This document shows, piece by piece, positions 8,240 through 17,867 of a DNA stretch of 64,000 nucleotides. Position numbers and translations under genes: made by a program. Source of the DNA: JAPWJZ01 sp964575605. Its GTDB lineage: Bacteria; Pseudomonadota; Alphaproteobacteria; Micavibrionales; UBA2020. Each line of letters opens with the position of its first letter. The stretch's first letter is position 1. Location: positions 1-64,000 of the forward strand of contig CAZNRN010000005.1 in assembly GCA_964575605.1 (NCBI GenBank). Reading direction: 5' to 3'. The notes beneath the pieces were generated by a model. It was not told the origin of the DNA. It was given only the letters and a program-made list of their open reading frames with translations, and made no database searches.

Positions 8240-8743
8240 ATGTTCGGGTTTTTTAGATTTAAAGCCAGCTTAAAACTTTCGATTAATGCCATAGCAGACG
8301 TTCTCGCGCCTGTCCGGATGCTTGCCCAGATGCAGTCTCTCACCCTCCCAAACGCTCTTTTTGGTGATGCTTATGTACTTGGATTTTTCCAAGCCTATCT
8401 TACTTACGTTATGAACCTCGGTAGGAAAAAACCTGTTGAGGCGCGAGAACACGTCATGATTTTTCAGGCGGCAATGGATCACTATGTACAAGGAGCAGGG
8501 GAGAAGTTAGGCGACATTGTTGCTGACGTAATGAGTGACGAGCATCCATATCACCAGCATTTTATGACTGGTTATCGAGATGGGCAGATGTATGTTGATG
8601 TGCTGCGGAGTTTAAAATTTCAGGGCGACATGTCACCTAACGGTATACCGCCGATAGTTCCGGGGCTTCATGACTTTACCCAGTTTTTAAAGAAAAATTA
8701 CCTTGGCAAAACCTTATCGGCTGATGGCTCTAGCCTCAGTTGA
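8240..8743 (+). CDS. Unknown protein at the right end of the defence island
   Basis: A 167-residue, probably soluble helical protein; AAAGG eight bases before the ATG supports the start. No motif that I recognise. It follows mcrC by 48 bp on the same strand and shares the island's A+T-rich composition, so it may be transcribed with the restriction genes. It is the last gene before the chromosome-like RND operon on the other strand. Confidence 0.6.
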   Translation: MFGFFRFKASLKLSINAIADVLAPVRMLAQMQSLTLPNALFGDAYVLGFFQAYLTYVMNLGRKKPVEAREHVMIFQAAMDHYVQGAGEKLGDIVADVMSDEHPYHQHFMTGYRDGQMYVDVLRSLKFQGDMSPNGIPPIVPGLHDFTQFLKKNYLGKTLSADGSSLS

Positions 8744-8816
8744 CTATGAGCATCGTATATTTTTTCAAAATTGGACTTGAAAACCTACACAGTTTCATAC
8801 ACAGTGAACCGAGACA

Positions 8817-8846
8817 TGAAAAAACCCATTGATAAATCAATGGGTT
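8817..8846 (-). terminator. Rho-independent terminator of the RND operon
   Basis: Perfect 11-base arms AACCCATTGAT and ATCAATGGGTT around an AA loop (8823-8846). Read on the minus strand, the stem is followed by a run of six T (8824-8819). It lies 25 bp beyond the RND pump stop codon. Confidence 0.85.
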
Positions 8847-8870
8847 AGGTATCCAAGGTCTGACTCAAAA

Positions 8871-11800
8871 TCAAGCTGGCTGATCAGGCAGGGGCGCGGC
8901 AGGTTCAGCCGGGTGGCCGAAGCGTTTGAGGAAGAGCCGACGCAGCCAGCTTTCCGTCGTATCCACATAGGTGAAGGTCACCGGTACAACGAGCAGGCTG
9001 AGCGCCGTCGAAGTGATCAGCCCGCCGATGACGGCAATGGCCATGGGCTGGCGGAAACTGGCGTCGCCGCCGAAGCCAAGGGCAATCGGTAGCATTCCCG
9101 CAATCATGGCGATTGTCGTCATTACGATGGGCCGCGCGCGCTTGTGGCAGGCGTCGATAATGGCGTCATGGCGGTTGAAGCCGCGCTCACGCATGCCGAC
9201 AATGGTGTATTCCACCAGCAGGATCGAGTTCTTGGTCACGATGCCCATCAGCATGACGATGCCGATCAGGGCCGGAAGGCCCATTTGTTCCCGCGTCAGC
9301 ATCAGCGCGACGACAGCCCCGCCGATTGACAGCGGCAGCGCCGATAAGATCGTCACGGGCTGGAAAAAATCCTTGAACAGCAGCACCAGCACGCAGAATA
9401 CGCACAGGACGCCCGTCAGCATCGCGCCGCCGAAGCCCGCGAACAACTCGGCCATAATCTCGGCGTCGCCGGTTTGGATGAGCTTCACGCTGGAGGGCAT
9501 GGAGGTAATCGCGGGCAGCGCCTTGGCATCGGCCAGCGCTTTGCCGAGCGGCGCGCCGCCGAGGTCGGCATTGACGGTCACATAGCGCTTGCGGTCGTAA
9601 CGGTCGATCTGAGACGGACCCGTGCTGGTCGAAATATCGGCGACATTGGCCAGCGTCGTCATGCCATGCAGAGTCGGCAGGCGCAGGTTCGCCAGTGTGT
9701 CGGTATCCTGCCGCGCCGCATCGGCCATGCGGACGCGGATATAGACCTGCCGGTTATCGAGATTCAGCTTTGCCAATTGCGCATCGAAATCACCGACCGT
9801 CGCGACGCGCACCGTATCGCCAATGGTCTGACTGGTGATACCCAGTTCCGCAGCGCGCGCCATATCGGGGCGCACGACAATTTCGGGCCGCTCGAGGCTT
9901 GCCGTGGTGCTGATGTTGCTGAGGTAGGGGATGCCGCGTAGTTCCTGCGACAGGTTGCGCGCCGTCGCGGTCAGCGCCGCTGTGTTTTCACTGGACAGCA
10001 AAATCGCCATTTTTTCGCCCGGGCCGCCGGAGCTGAGTGTAAAGCGCGCACCCGGCACGGTCAGCAGCGCGGCACGGATATCTTTTTCAATTTCCCCCTG
10101 CGGGCGGCGTGACCCGCGCGGCGCAAAAGCGAGGCTGAGGGCGCCCCGGCGCACTTCACCCGCCTGTGTCGCGCCACCACCGGCGCGCTGGGCGTCGCCC
10201 ACCGTCGTAAAGACAAGGTCAAGCCCCGCAACATGTGCCACCGCATGTCGCGCGCGTTCGGCGCGCGCCAGCGTCTGCTGCAGGGAGCTTCCCGGCGGCA
10301 GTTCGATGCTGACGGTCGTATAACCGCGGTCCGAGGCCGGTAGGAAGCCTGTTGGAAGCGTGGACATTAAAAAGATAGAGCCTGCGAAGAAGAGAATCGC
10401 GAAAACCGTTGTCGACTTATGGTGCGCGATACACCAGTTTACCGCGCGCAGGTAATGCGTCATGATCCAACCGTCGGGCCGCGTGCGGGTATGGTCGTCT
10501 TTCAGGAAATACACAGCCATCAGCGGCGTCACCAGACGCGCGACAGCCAGCGACACCAGCACGGAAATCACAATCGTCCAGCCGAATTCGCGGAAGAACA
10601 ACCCCGGCACGCCGCTCATCAGCGAAGTTGGCAGGAAGATCACAACCAGCGTCAGCGTCGTCGCTGTCACGGCCAGCGCAATTTCGGTCACGGCCTCCTC
10701 GGCGGCGGCGCGGGCGGGTTTTCCCATCTGCTTGTGTCGCACGATGTTCTCGACCTCGACGATGGCGTCATCGACCAATATGCCAACTACCACGGCCAGC
10801 GCCAGCAACGTCAGGGTATTCAGCGAATAGCCCAGCCAATGCATGAAGGCAAAGGTCGGGATGATGGACAGCGGCAAAGCCACGGCAGAAATCAGCGTCG
10901 CGCGCCAGTCCATCAGGAAAAACCAGACGACGATCACCGCTAAAATCGCGCCCTCATACAGCATATGCAGCGAGCCTTCATATTGCTGCAGGGTATAATC
11001 GACGGAGCTTTTGACCTGTTTCAGGACAAGATCAGGATGAGCCTTTTTCAGCGCCTCGAGCGCCACCCCGGCGTCGCGAACAATCTGTGTTTCATCGTAA
11101 CCCTTGGCGCGGTAAAAGCGGAAGCCAACCGTCGGTTTTCCATCGAGCAGCGCGGCCTGGCTGCGTTCGGCAATGCCATCTGTAATCGTTGCCACTTGGT
11201 CAAGATTCACTTTTCGCCCGTCGCGCAGCGCGACCTGCATAGACGCTAGGTCTTCGGCGCGCGCGACCGTTGCGACGGTGCGCACGGATTGTTCCGCTCC
11301 GCCGATCTGCGCGCGCCCGCCGGATTCTTCCATCTGCACTTCGCGCAACGCGCGGGAGATATCCGTCGCGCTCACGCCCAGCGAAGCCATTTTCTCGGGG
11401 TCGACAGTAATGCGCACTTCGCGCGTGACGCCGCCGACGCGTTCGAAACGTCCGACGCCGCGGGTACCCAGCAGCATTTTGCCAATCTTGTTATCGACAA
11501 ACCACGACAGCGCCTCTTCCGACATGTTGGGCGATGAAATCGCATAGGTGACCAGCGGGTCCGCGCCGACGCGCACGGCGCTGACCGTCGGCTGCAGCAG
11601 GTCGACCGGCAGGTCCGACCTCACGCTGTCCACGGCATTCTTCGCCTCGATCAAAGCATCCGACAGCCTCTTTTCGAGGACGAATTCGACCGTCAGGCTC
11701 ACCTGACCATCCGTAATCGCAGTGGCGATATGTTTGAGGCCCGACAAGGTCGCAAGTGAATCCTCCACCTTGCGCGCCACTTCGGTTTCCAACTGCGCGG

Positions 11801-11966
11801 GGGCCGCGCCGGGAAGGGTCAGAGACACATTGATCGTCGGCAGGTCAAGGTCGGGGAAGTTCTGGATCGGTAATTGCCTGAATCCCGAAATCCCGGCCAG
11901 CGTCATCATGATGAACAGCAGGGCGCAGGGGATCGGATTGTGGATGGACCATGTCGCTAAATTCAT
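8871..11966 (-). CDS. RND family (HAE1/AcrB-like) efflux pump inner-membrane protein
   Basis: A 1031-residue proton-driven exporter. The N-terminus (NPIPCALLFIMMTLAGISGF, then PIQNFPDLDLP) and the paired large periplasmic loops are those of AcrB-type pumps. The TM4 proton-relay motif GILVDDAIVEVEN is intact, as is the TM10-11 region (MGIVTKNSILLVEY). Length is normal. It overlaps the upstream membrane-fusion gene by four bases (ATGA). It should form a tripartite pump with that adaptor and an outer-membrane channel encoded elsewhere, since no TolC gene is in the window. Substrates cannot be inferred. Confidence 0.95.
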   Translation of the reverse strand: MNLATWSIHNPIPCALLFIMMTLAGISGFRQLPIQNFPDLDLPTINVSLTLPGAAPAQLETEVARKVEDSLATLSGLKHIATAITDGQVSLTVEFVLEKRLSDALIEAKNAVDSVRSDLPVDLLQPTVSAVRVGADPLVTYAISSPNMSEEALSWFVDNKIGKMLLGTRGVGRFERVGGVTREVRITVDPEKMASLGVSATDISRALREVQMEESGGRAQIGGAEQSVRTVATVARAEDLASMQVALRDGRKVNLDQVATITDGIAERSQAALLDGKPTVGFRFYRAKGYDETQIVRDAGVALEALKKAHPDLVLKQVKSSVDYTLQQYEGSLHMLYEGAILAVIVVWFFLMDWRATLISAVALPLSIIPTFAFMHWLGYSLNTLTLLALAVVVGILVDDAIVEVENIVRHKQMGKPARAAAEEAVTEIALAVTATTLTLVVIFLPTSLMSGVPGLFFREFGWTIVISVLVSLAVARLVTPLMAVYFLKDDHTRTRPDGWIMTHYLRAVNWCIAHHKSTTVFAILFFAGSIFLMSTLPTGFLPASDRGYTTVSIELPPGSSLQQTLARAERARHAVAHVAGLDLVFTTVGDAQRAGGGATQAGEVRRGALSLAFAPRGSRRPQGEIEKDIRAALLTVPGARFTLSSGGPGEKMAILLSSENTAALTATARNLSQELRGIPYLSNISTTASLERPEIVVRPDMARAAELGITSQTIGDTVRVATVGDFDAQLAKLNLDNRQVYIRVRMADAARQDTDTLANLRLPTLHGMTTLANVADISTSTGPSQIDRYDRKRYVTVNADLGGAPLGKALADAKALPAITSMPSSVKLIQTGDAEIMAELFAGFGGAMLTGVLCVFCVLVLLFKDFFQPVTILSALPLSIGGAVVALMLTREQMGLPALIGIVMLMGIVTKNSILLVEYTIVGMRERGFNRHDAIIDACHKRARPIVMTTIAMIAGMLPIALGFGGDASFRQPMAIAVIGGLITSTALSLLVVPVTFTYVDTTESWLRRLFLKRFGHPAEPAAPLPDQPA

Positions 11967-13063
11967 TGGGCGACCCCCACGCGGGAGGCGACGCGCACGA
12001 TATCCGCGTCATTCAAAAATCCCGCGCCATCAGTCACGACATTGATGCCAGCGTCAAGGCCACCTGTAATCTCGACATCGGTGCCATTGTACCGTCCGGT
12101 GGTGACCTGTTTCTGCGCGACCTTGTCGCCGCCATCGGCAATCGTAAAGACATAGCTGTGGCCGTCGCGGATCACGACGCTGACGGCAGGCACGACAATT
12201 GCCGGGCGGTCCTGCATCGCAATCACGCCCTTGGCATACATGCCTGCGCGGGCGCTGCTGCCCGGCAATATTTCGGCATAAACAATGGCAAGGCGCGTCA
12301 GCGGGTCTAGCGACGGCGAGAACTGGCGGATTTTCGCCTCCGCCTTGCTGCCATCCGGCAGTTCCAGCGCCACGGTCTGGCCGATCTTCGCCCGCACCAG
12401 CTGGCGCGCATTCAATTCGCCGCGCCATTCAATTCGGTCATCCAGAATCAAGCGGAACAGCTCGCCGCCCGCGCTGCCGATGCTGCCCAGCGTCGCCGCC
12501 CGTGCGCTGATCGTGCCATCGCCCGGGGCTGTCACAGTCGCATATTGCATCTGGAGGTTTTTGGCATCTAGTTTTGCTTTTGCAACCGCCGCCGCATTGA
12601 TGGCGCTTTCGATCTGCTGCCCGCTCATGCCGCCACTGATCTTCAGCGATTCGGCGCGCTTGCGCTCGGCTTCCGCCCGCACAAGGTCGGCCTGCAGTTC
12701 CGCCTGTTCCGCGCGCAGCGTATCGGCATTGAAACGCGCGAGGACATCGCCCTTCTTGACCTTGTCGCCGACGTTCACATTCACCTCGACCAGACGCTGG
12801 CCGGAAATTTCGGAACCGATCACGGCTTCCTGCCAAGCGACGAGGGGGCCGGAGGCGCTGATGACCTCGGGCCATTGCGCGGTCGTCGCAGCCTTGATTT
12901 CCACCGTCAACGCAGGCGCGCCCTTGGGCGCTGCCGGGCTTTCGGAGGCATGGCTGTGGATCACAAAAGCACCCGACGCCAGCGCGCCCGCAAATAACAG
13001 GGCGATCCAGAGCCAGCGGGCGCGGGTTGTCGTGGCCGTCTCGGCTTCGGGCTGGCTCATCAA
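11963..13063 (-). CDS. RND efflux periplasmic adaptor (membrane fusion protein)
   Basis: A 366-residue adaptor linking the inner-membrane pump to an outer-membrane channel. A single N-terminal membrane segment (about 15-35) is followed by half-lipoyl strands (IGSEISGQRLVEVNVNVG), an alpha-helical hairpin rich in Ala, Glu and Lys (about 115-165), the second lipoyl half (VTAPGDGTISAR) and a beta-barrel. It sits 35 bp after the TetR-type gene and overlaps the pump gene by four bases, giving a three-gene operon. Confidence 0.93.
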   Translation of the reverse strand: MMSQPEAETATTTRARWLWIALLFAGALASGAFVIHSHASESPAAPKGAPALTVEIKAATTAQWPEVISASGPLVAWQEAVIGSEISGQRLVEVNVNVGDKVKKGDVLARFNADTLRAEQAELQADLVRAEAERKRAESLKISGGMSGQQIESAINAAAVAKAKLDAKNLQMQYATVTAPGDGTISARAATLGSIGSAGGELFRLILDDRIEWRGELNARQLVRAKIGQTVALELPDGSKAEAKIRQFSPSLDPLTRLAIVYAEILPGSSARAGMYAKGVIAMQDRPAIVVPAVSVVIRDGHSYVFTIADGGDKVAQKQVTTGRYNGTDVEITGGLDAGINVVTDGAGFLNDADIVRVASRVGVAQ

Positions 13064-13098
13064 GTTTCCTCGGAAGAATAGTCAGTGTTCAACATGGT

Positions 13099-13752
13099 TC
13101 AAGGCCCCTTGCGCCCGGTCAGCGACAGCAGACCGGCGATATTGGCGTGTGAAATAAACTGCGCGATGGTCTTGCATTGTTTCAGGCTCAGCTGCTGCGA
13201 CGGCACGGTCGCCTTCAGCAGCGGCACCGGCATGGCATAGGCGCAGATCATGCCGATCACGCCCATCACCGCCGTCTTGATCGCCTCATCCGAGGCCTTG
13301 GGCGCGATGCGCCTGAAGGTCGCAGTGAATTCGACAATATCCGGGCCGACGCAGTTCTCGCTGATAAATTTCACGAATTCTTTCGACGGCGTAAACATTT
13401 CCCGGTTCAGCAGCGCCGTGCGCCATTCAGACTGATGCGTGCGCGTCATGCGCGACAAAATGGCGCAGATATATTCGGCCAGGAATTCCCCGGGGTCGCC
13501 CTTGTCCTCCCGCGCGGGCAGCGGAAAGGTCTTGCGGTGTTCCTCGACGCAATGCTCCAGCGTCGCCTGATATAATTTCTGTTTATCGCCAAAGTGATAA
13601 TGCGCGGCCGCGATATTCACATCTGCCCGCGTACAGATATCGCGGATGCTGGTGGCCGCAAAGCCCTTCTCGGCAAACAACCAGCCCGCCGCCTCAATCA
13701 GCTGCCGCCGTGTCTTTTCGCCCCGCGTCTCATCTGTTGCCTCTGCGCCCAT
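13099..13752 (-). CDS. TetR/AcrR family repressor with CerR-like C-terminal domain
   Basis: A 217-residue regulator. The N-terminal helix-turn-helix reads FAATSIRDICTRADVNIAAAHYHF (about 33-56 in part), the classic TetR recognition region. The C-terminal segment, with EWRTALLNREMFTPS, resembles the CerR/DUF1956 ligand-binding domain found in regulators of efflux genes. It is the first gene of the TetR-adaptor-pump operon and probably represses it. The A+T-rich stretch just upstream (13753-13810) is the likely operator region. Confidence 0.88.
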   Translation of the reverse strand: MGAEATDETRGEKTRRQLIEAAGWLFAEKGFAATSIRDICTRADVNIAAAHYHFGDKQKLYQATLEHCVEEHRKTFPLPAREDKGDPGEFLAEYICAILSRMTRTHQSEWRTALLNREMFTPSKEFVKFISENCVGPDIVEFTATFRRIAPKASDEAIKTAVMGVIGMICAYAMPVPLLKATVPSQQLSLKQCKTIAQFISHANIAGLLSLTGRKGP

Positions 13753-13864
13753 TCATTCAATTTAGCATATTGCAGCGAATAAATCAATCGTTTGTTTGAA
13801 TTTAAAAAGGCCCTTCATCGCGGCCCCGGTTAAGGGCGATTCTCTTGTCTCTCCTTTGATGGCT

Positions 13865-15277
13865 CTACCTATGGTTTCCTGAATGGCCTTCAGGTTCATA
13901 TCTTCCCTCCGCGCGCAACACCTTGCGGGCTGCCAAAAGAGCCAAAGGCAGGGAAATTGCGTTGCTCAGAAGCATTGCATAGAGTATTCCCTCAAACCCT
14001 AGATTGTTCCGCATCAGCCATGCGAGAGGCGTATAAATCAGGAAGTTTCGGAACAAAATAATTAAAGCACTTTGCCGCGCTTTTTTCATGGCGTTTAGCA
14101 TCGTGGCTGTTATGGCCAAAAGGCCAAAACAAGCATATGAGATCGGGACAACTTTCAAATAAGAGCTGATATAGGAGATGACGGCTCTGTCATCAGTCAG
14201 CCAGTCGGCAATCAATCTCGCGTTGAGAAAAAATACTGCCGTGACAACCAGCGAGTAGCACCAGAAATACCGGTGTAGTATGTTGAATGCTTCACGGATG
14301 CGATCCGCTTTCCCTGCGCCTGCATTTTGCCCCGTAAATGCCATCATCGCCGACCCTGTAACATGAAATCCAAGTAAGGCCGCGCTTTCCACGCGGGAAA
14401 TGACCCCTAGGGCTGCGACGGATTCTTTGCCGAGTGGCGCAGCAAGCCACGTAATTATCGCAGCCAGAACAGGCGTGCTGAGATGGCTGACCATCGAAGG
14501 CAGGGCGATATCGAGTATGCCCTTCCATGTTTCACCCACACGATAATCGGTTGTGAACTTTAGAAGGTTTCTGACATGCAGCCGACGCAAAGCTCCGGCA
14601 AGCATCAAGACATAAGAGACAACATAAGCCAGCGCCGAGCCCGCGATGCCGATGCGAGGCACAAGGAACCATGACAATGCTGTCGCTATAATGCAACCTG
14701 CAGTCAGCAAAAATCCTGCGGAACGCGCGTCACCAGATGCTCTCAAAATGACGTTGGCCATGGTGGAGAGTGAAACAAATACCTGACCGATAAGCCAAAC
14801 GAGCATATAACTATTTATCATAGGCATAAGGTTTTCCGTGGCACCCATAAGCCTGAAAAAGGAAGGTAACACTAATAGGCCGACGCCCGAGATCGATAAT
14901 GATACCGCTCCAGATAGCAAAAGCGCTTTAATCACATGCTGCCGGGCAGTTTCGAAATTACCCTTGCCCAAATCATGGGAGATGATAGTAGATGCTCCGG
15001 TATTAATCCCGTACATTATACCAAGGAAAATCAAGATAACGGGAGCGACAAAACCAAATGCCGCCAAATTCAAGGTACCTAGCGCCGAAATGAAATAAGT
15101 ATCTGCTAGGAAATAAATGCTCTGGGCAATGCCAGCCCATCCAATCGGAAGCGACAAATTCCATAGAATACGACCGATGCGTCCCTCAGTTAATATGTCT
15201 CTTTTATCAAGCAATGCGAGTGTTCCCGGATGCGGTAGTTTGAGGTATATCTCACTACGATTTAATGCATAATACAA
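13865..15277 (-). CDS. MATE family efflux transporter
   Basis: A 470-residue protein with about twelve hydrophobic segments in two similar halves, the arrangement of MATE exporters of the NorM/DinF type. The first half begins ILTEGRIGRILWNLSLP, a typical MATE opening, with a Gly/Ala-rich first helix. It should export organic cations or drugs using a Na+ or H+ gradient. No clear ribosome site precedes the ATG at 15277, so the first twenty or so residues are uncertain. It lies upstream of the tetR gene on the same strand, with a 112-bp gap. Confidence 0.88.
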   Translation of the reverse strand: MYYALNRSEIYLKLPHPGTLALLDKRDILTEGRIGRILWNLSLPIGWAGIAQSIYFLADTYFISALGTLNLAAFGFVAPVILIFLGIMYGINTGASTIISHDLGKGNFETARQHVIKALLLSGAVSLSISGVGLLVLPSFFRLMGATENLMPMINSYMLVWLIGQVFVSLSTMANVILRASGDARSAGFLLTAGCIIATALSWFLVPRIGIAGSALAYVVSYVLMLAGALRRLHVRNLLKFTTDYRVGETWKGILDIALPSMVSHLSTPVLAAIITWLAAPLGKESVAALGVISRVESAALLGFHVTGSAMMAFTGQNAGAGKADRIREAFNILHRYFWCYSLVVTAVFFLNARLIADWLTDDRAVISYISSYLKVVPISYACFGLLAITATMLNAMKKARQSALIILFRNFLIYTPLAWLMRNNLGFEGILYAMLLSNAISLPLALLAARKVLRAEGRYEPEGHSGNHR

Positions 15278-15295
15278 TCTAAATACATCTATCTA

Positions 15296-15318
15296 TACCA
15301 GAGATTTTTTCTCTGGTA
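15296..15318. repeat. Palindrome between divergent genes
   Basis: Perfect eight-base arms TACCAGAG and CTCTGGTA flank seven bases, in the 74-bp gap between the MATE start (minus) and the small gene at 15352 (plus). It is suited to be an operator shared by the two, or a stem in either leader. No terminator-like T tract follows on the plus strand. Confidence 0.45.
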
Positions 15319-15351
15319 GTCGTTTTCCTTGGTTTAGAGAGAGAGTGCTGC

Positions 15352-15609
15352 ATGCCCTACACATTGCCGGACAAATACAAAAAAATGAGCGAAGCCGAAA
15401 TCACCACGGCTCTCGCGGATAAGAACGATGGTCATATATTGCAGGAACTGGCCTGCCTGATAGACATTTATTCAAAGCAGGTGGCGCGGCTACTGGAGCG
15501 CGGCGGGAAATTCGAGGATGCGCTGCATCCTCCCGCTTGTCCCTTTGAAAAAATAGCCTTGAAAATGGTCGTGGACGCGGCGAAGGCAGATGCCGCGAAG
15601 GGAGCCTGA
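15352..15609 (+). CDS. Small unknown protein
   Basis: Eighty-five residues, predicted soluble and mostly helical, with MPYTLPDKYKKMSEAEI at the start. A weak GAGAGAG ribosome site precedes the ATG. It runs directly into the next small gene (2 bp between stop and start), so the two form an operon. No family recognised. Confidence 0.55.
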   Translation: MPYTLPDKYKKMSEAEITTALADKNDGHILQELACLIDIYSKQVARLLERGGKFEDALHPPACPFEKIALKMVVDAAKADAAKGA

Positions 15610-15611
15610 GC

Positions 15612-15908
15612 ATGGAAAACTGGGTGCTCGCATTCTCCGAGACAAGGTCGGAGTTCGCACACCTTTCTGAAGCGGAAGTATGGGCGGCGATAAATGAAAA
15701 CGGCGAAAGCCCGATTTCCTGCGAAGTGACGCGGCTGGTCTGCTGTTTCTGGAAGCGGTTTCAGGACTGTGCGCGAAAACACCATAACGTGCCGCCGCAC
15801 ATCATGCACGTCGCCGTGCGCTACCCCATCGAGCGCGTGGCCGTCATAATGATGATCGGCTTTATCGAATCAGAAACGGGAATATCTCCCCAAATCACGT
15901 GGCACTGA
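15612..15908 (+). CDS. Small unknown protein
   Basis: Ninety-eight residues, soluble, with four cysteines in the first half and MENWVLAFSETRSEF at the start. GGGAG lies upstream of the ATG. Tight linkage to the preceding gene suggests co-transcription. No family recognised. Confidence 0.55.
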   Translation: MENWVLAFSETRSEFAHLSEAEVWAAINENGESPISCEVTRLVCCFWKRFQDCARKHHNVPPHIMHVAVRYPIERVAVIMMIGFIESETGISPQITWH

Positions 15909-16110
15909 GATTTTTTGAGCCTGTCCGCCTCGAAATATTCCCTTACTTCCTCAAGATATCCTGTCACGCTCAAGACTGCGTTGACCCGCGAGCGGAAATC
16001 TACAAGGTGACCCCTTGGTAAGTATCAAAGTAAATCGAAAATCGCGACGCCTTTCCAATAACCCAACTCCCTGCTAAACTCCCCTCAACGTCACATCTCC
16101 GGAGAAAACC

Positions 16111-16383
16111 ATGAAATCCCGTTTCGCCCTCCTTGCCAGCGCCCTTTGTTTGGCCCTCGCACTCTCCATCGCTCTGGTGCGGGCGGAGGAAGGGGCTTGC
16201 GCAGATGTCAAAAATGGCAGCGTTAAATTCATGGACAGCCCTTCCTGTATCAAGGAATGCGCGGAAGATGGGGGCGATTGCCCTTATAGCGCGCAGCCAC
16301 GGACATCCACGCCGCCCGCCCCTGCCGCCCCCGTCCAGCCTGAAGGCCAGAGTAAGCCAAAGGAACCAAAGGCGTCGGAGTAA
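16111..16383 (+). CDS. Small exported Cys-containing protein
   Basis: Ninety residues. A clear signal peptide (basic MKSR, hydrophobic core, likely cleavage after VRA-E near residue 25) is followed by a short domain with four cysteines (A-C-A-D, S-C-I-K-E-C, D-C-P), then a proline-rich tail. CGGAG eight bases before the ATG supports the start. The cysteines suggest disulphides in the periplasm. No family recognised. Confidence 0.6.
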   Translation: MKSRFALLASALCLALALSIALVRAEEGACADVKNGSVKFMDSPSCIKECAEDGGDCPYSAQPRTSTPPAPAAPVQPEGQSKPKEPKASE

Positions 16384-16424
16384 ATTGGAATCCGCCAAAA
16401 TAATTTATCCGATTGAATGAACGT

Positions 16425-17231
16425 ATGGCGACAGACAACCTCGATATGCTCCCTGAAGTTAAAGAAACATTCATCCCGACACCCCAGGGGAAACTATTCG
16501 CACGCGCTTGGGGGCGTCTCGGGGAAAACATACCAGTTATTCTTTTTCATGACTCATTGGGGTCGGTAGAACTCTGGCGTGATTTTCCATCAAGGCTGGC
16601 AAAAGCAACAGGACATCCGGTTATCGCGTATGATCGTCTTGGCTTTGGTAAGTCGGCTTCGCATCCGGGTCATTTACAGCCTGATTTCATTAATAATGAA
16701 GCGAAGGCGGGAGTACACGCGCTACGAAAGTACTTCGCCTTAGACAAGATGATATTGTTTGGTCATAGCATTGGGGGGCCGATGGCTGTTGCAGCAGGCG
16801 TTGAATTTCCTGACTCAACGAGCGCTATTATCACGGAAGCCGCCCAAACTTGTGTTGAGGAAAAAACTATTTCCGGTATCAAAGATGCCCGTCTGCTTTA
16901 TCAGCATCCGAAGCAAATAAAACGCCTATCCCGATATCATGGTGAAAAAGCACAATGGGTGCTGGATGCGTGGACAGAGACATGGCTGTCACCCAAGTTT
17001 AGAAACTGGAATTTAGATAATGAACTCCGCCGCCTGCAATGTCCGGTGCTGGCAATTCACGGTGAAAATGACGAGTACGGTTCAGTAGAAAATCCCAAGC
17101 GAATCATCCAGCTCGCGCCGAAGGGGGGAGATTGCCTGATCCTCGACAAATGCGGCCATATTCCGCACCGGGAAATGCCTTACACAGTACTTGAAGCAGT
17201 TGATAAATTTTTAAAAAACTTATCGTTATGA
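16425..17231 (+). CDS. Alpha/beta-fold hydrolase
   Basis: A 268-residue soluble hydrolase of the alpha/beta superfamily. Visible landmarks are the oxyanion strand VILFHDSLGSVELW, the nucleophile elbow GHSIGG (about residue 110), an acid in HGENDEYGSVE, and a histidine in KCGHIPHRE. The order and spacing suit an esterase or a small-molecule hydrolase (haloperoxidase/MhpC-like); the substrate is unknown. I prefer the ATG at 16425 over the TTG at 16413, though neither has a strong ribosome site. Confidence 0.85.
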   Translation: MATDNLDMLPEVKETFIPTPQGKLFARAWGRLGENIPVILFHDSLGSVELWRDFPSRLAKATGHPVIAYDRLGFGKSASHPGHLQPDFINNEAKAGVHALRKYFALDKMILFGHSIGGPMAVAAGVEFPDSTSAIITEAAQTCVEEKTISGIKDARLLYQHPKQIKRLSRYHGEKAQWVLDAWTETWLSPKFRNWNLDNELRRLQCPVLAIHGENDEYGSVENPKRIIQLAPKGGDCLILDKCGHIPHREMPYTVLEAVDKFLKNLSL

Positions 17232-17867
17232 CTCTGAATTGTGCGGGTGATGCGCACCATTCGTCGAGCCGCGTCAGAAGCGCGGCCCGCGAGGCTTCTA
17301 TATCCGCATGACAGCTGCGACTTCGGCAAGGGCAGCTTCACGAATGTCCTGCCGGAAATCAGGCAGACAAACGCAGCGCAAATGCCACGTAGCTTAATTC
17401 TGAGCCGATCTGACGCGCTTTGCTTGCCGGTAAAGCGCAGTTGCTTACCTTTGCTCAGTCCAAGAGGAGAAATTACCTGTAAAAGTCCCATAAAATCGGC
17501 TATGAACCCTTCAAGTAGCTGAATTTACCGAATAATTATGAAAACTTTATAAAGTTTTTTATGCACAACAGCTACACAAACAGATTTTGAGCCAGATATA
17601 TCCAATAGTACAGTTAGTTAATAGTAACCCCCAATCTCGCCGGCGTAGCGCATGCTTCCGCTCGCTATTAACGCGATCTGTTGTAGTTAAATTTATCTAT
17701 TAGAAACAATTATTTATGTATATTTTATTTACATAATGCGATAGAATCGTTATATTTGAAACACGCTGAGTATCTACGTCAGAGCGATTTCCGCTTGTTT
17801 CTTGCCTGTCGGTGCAGCTCAGCTGAAACAGCCATGAATATCTAACAATTATTCAAGGAGGTTTCTT
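17232..17867. other. 636-bp region without a convincing gene
   Basis: The first 290 bases have coding-like composition, but the open frames on either strand look like nothing I recognise; this may be a decayed gene. From about 17530 the DNA is A+T-rich and promoter-like. It contains one copy of an intergenic repeat (17560-17645) and ends with the strong ribosome site AAGGAGG before the gene at 17868. Confidence 0.5.
17560..17645. repeat. Intergenic repeat, copy A
   Basis: An 86-bp stretch starting TATGCACAACAGCTACACA and ending CCCCCAATCTCGCCGGCG. It matches copy B at 18618-18702 at both ends and is diverged in the middle. It precedes the gene pair 17868-18534. It could be a duplicated leader, a small RNA or a mobile-element remnant. 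Confidence 0.5.

Noticed and set aside
17241..17522. Open frames on both strands in the gap after the hydrolase gene
   Set aside because: Neither gives a recognisable protein or a ribosome site; at most a decayed gene, so it is described only as a gene-free region.
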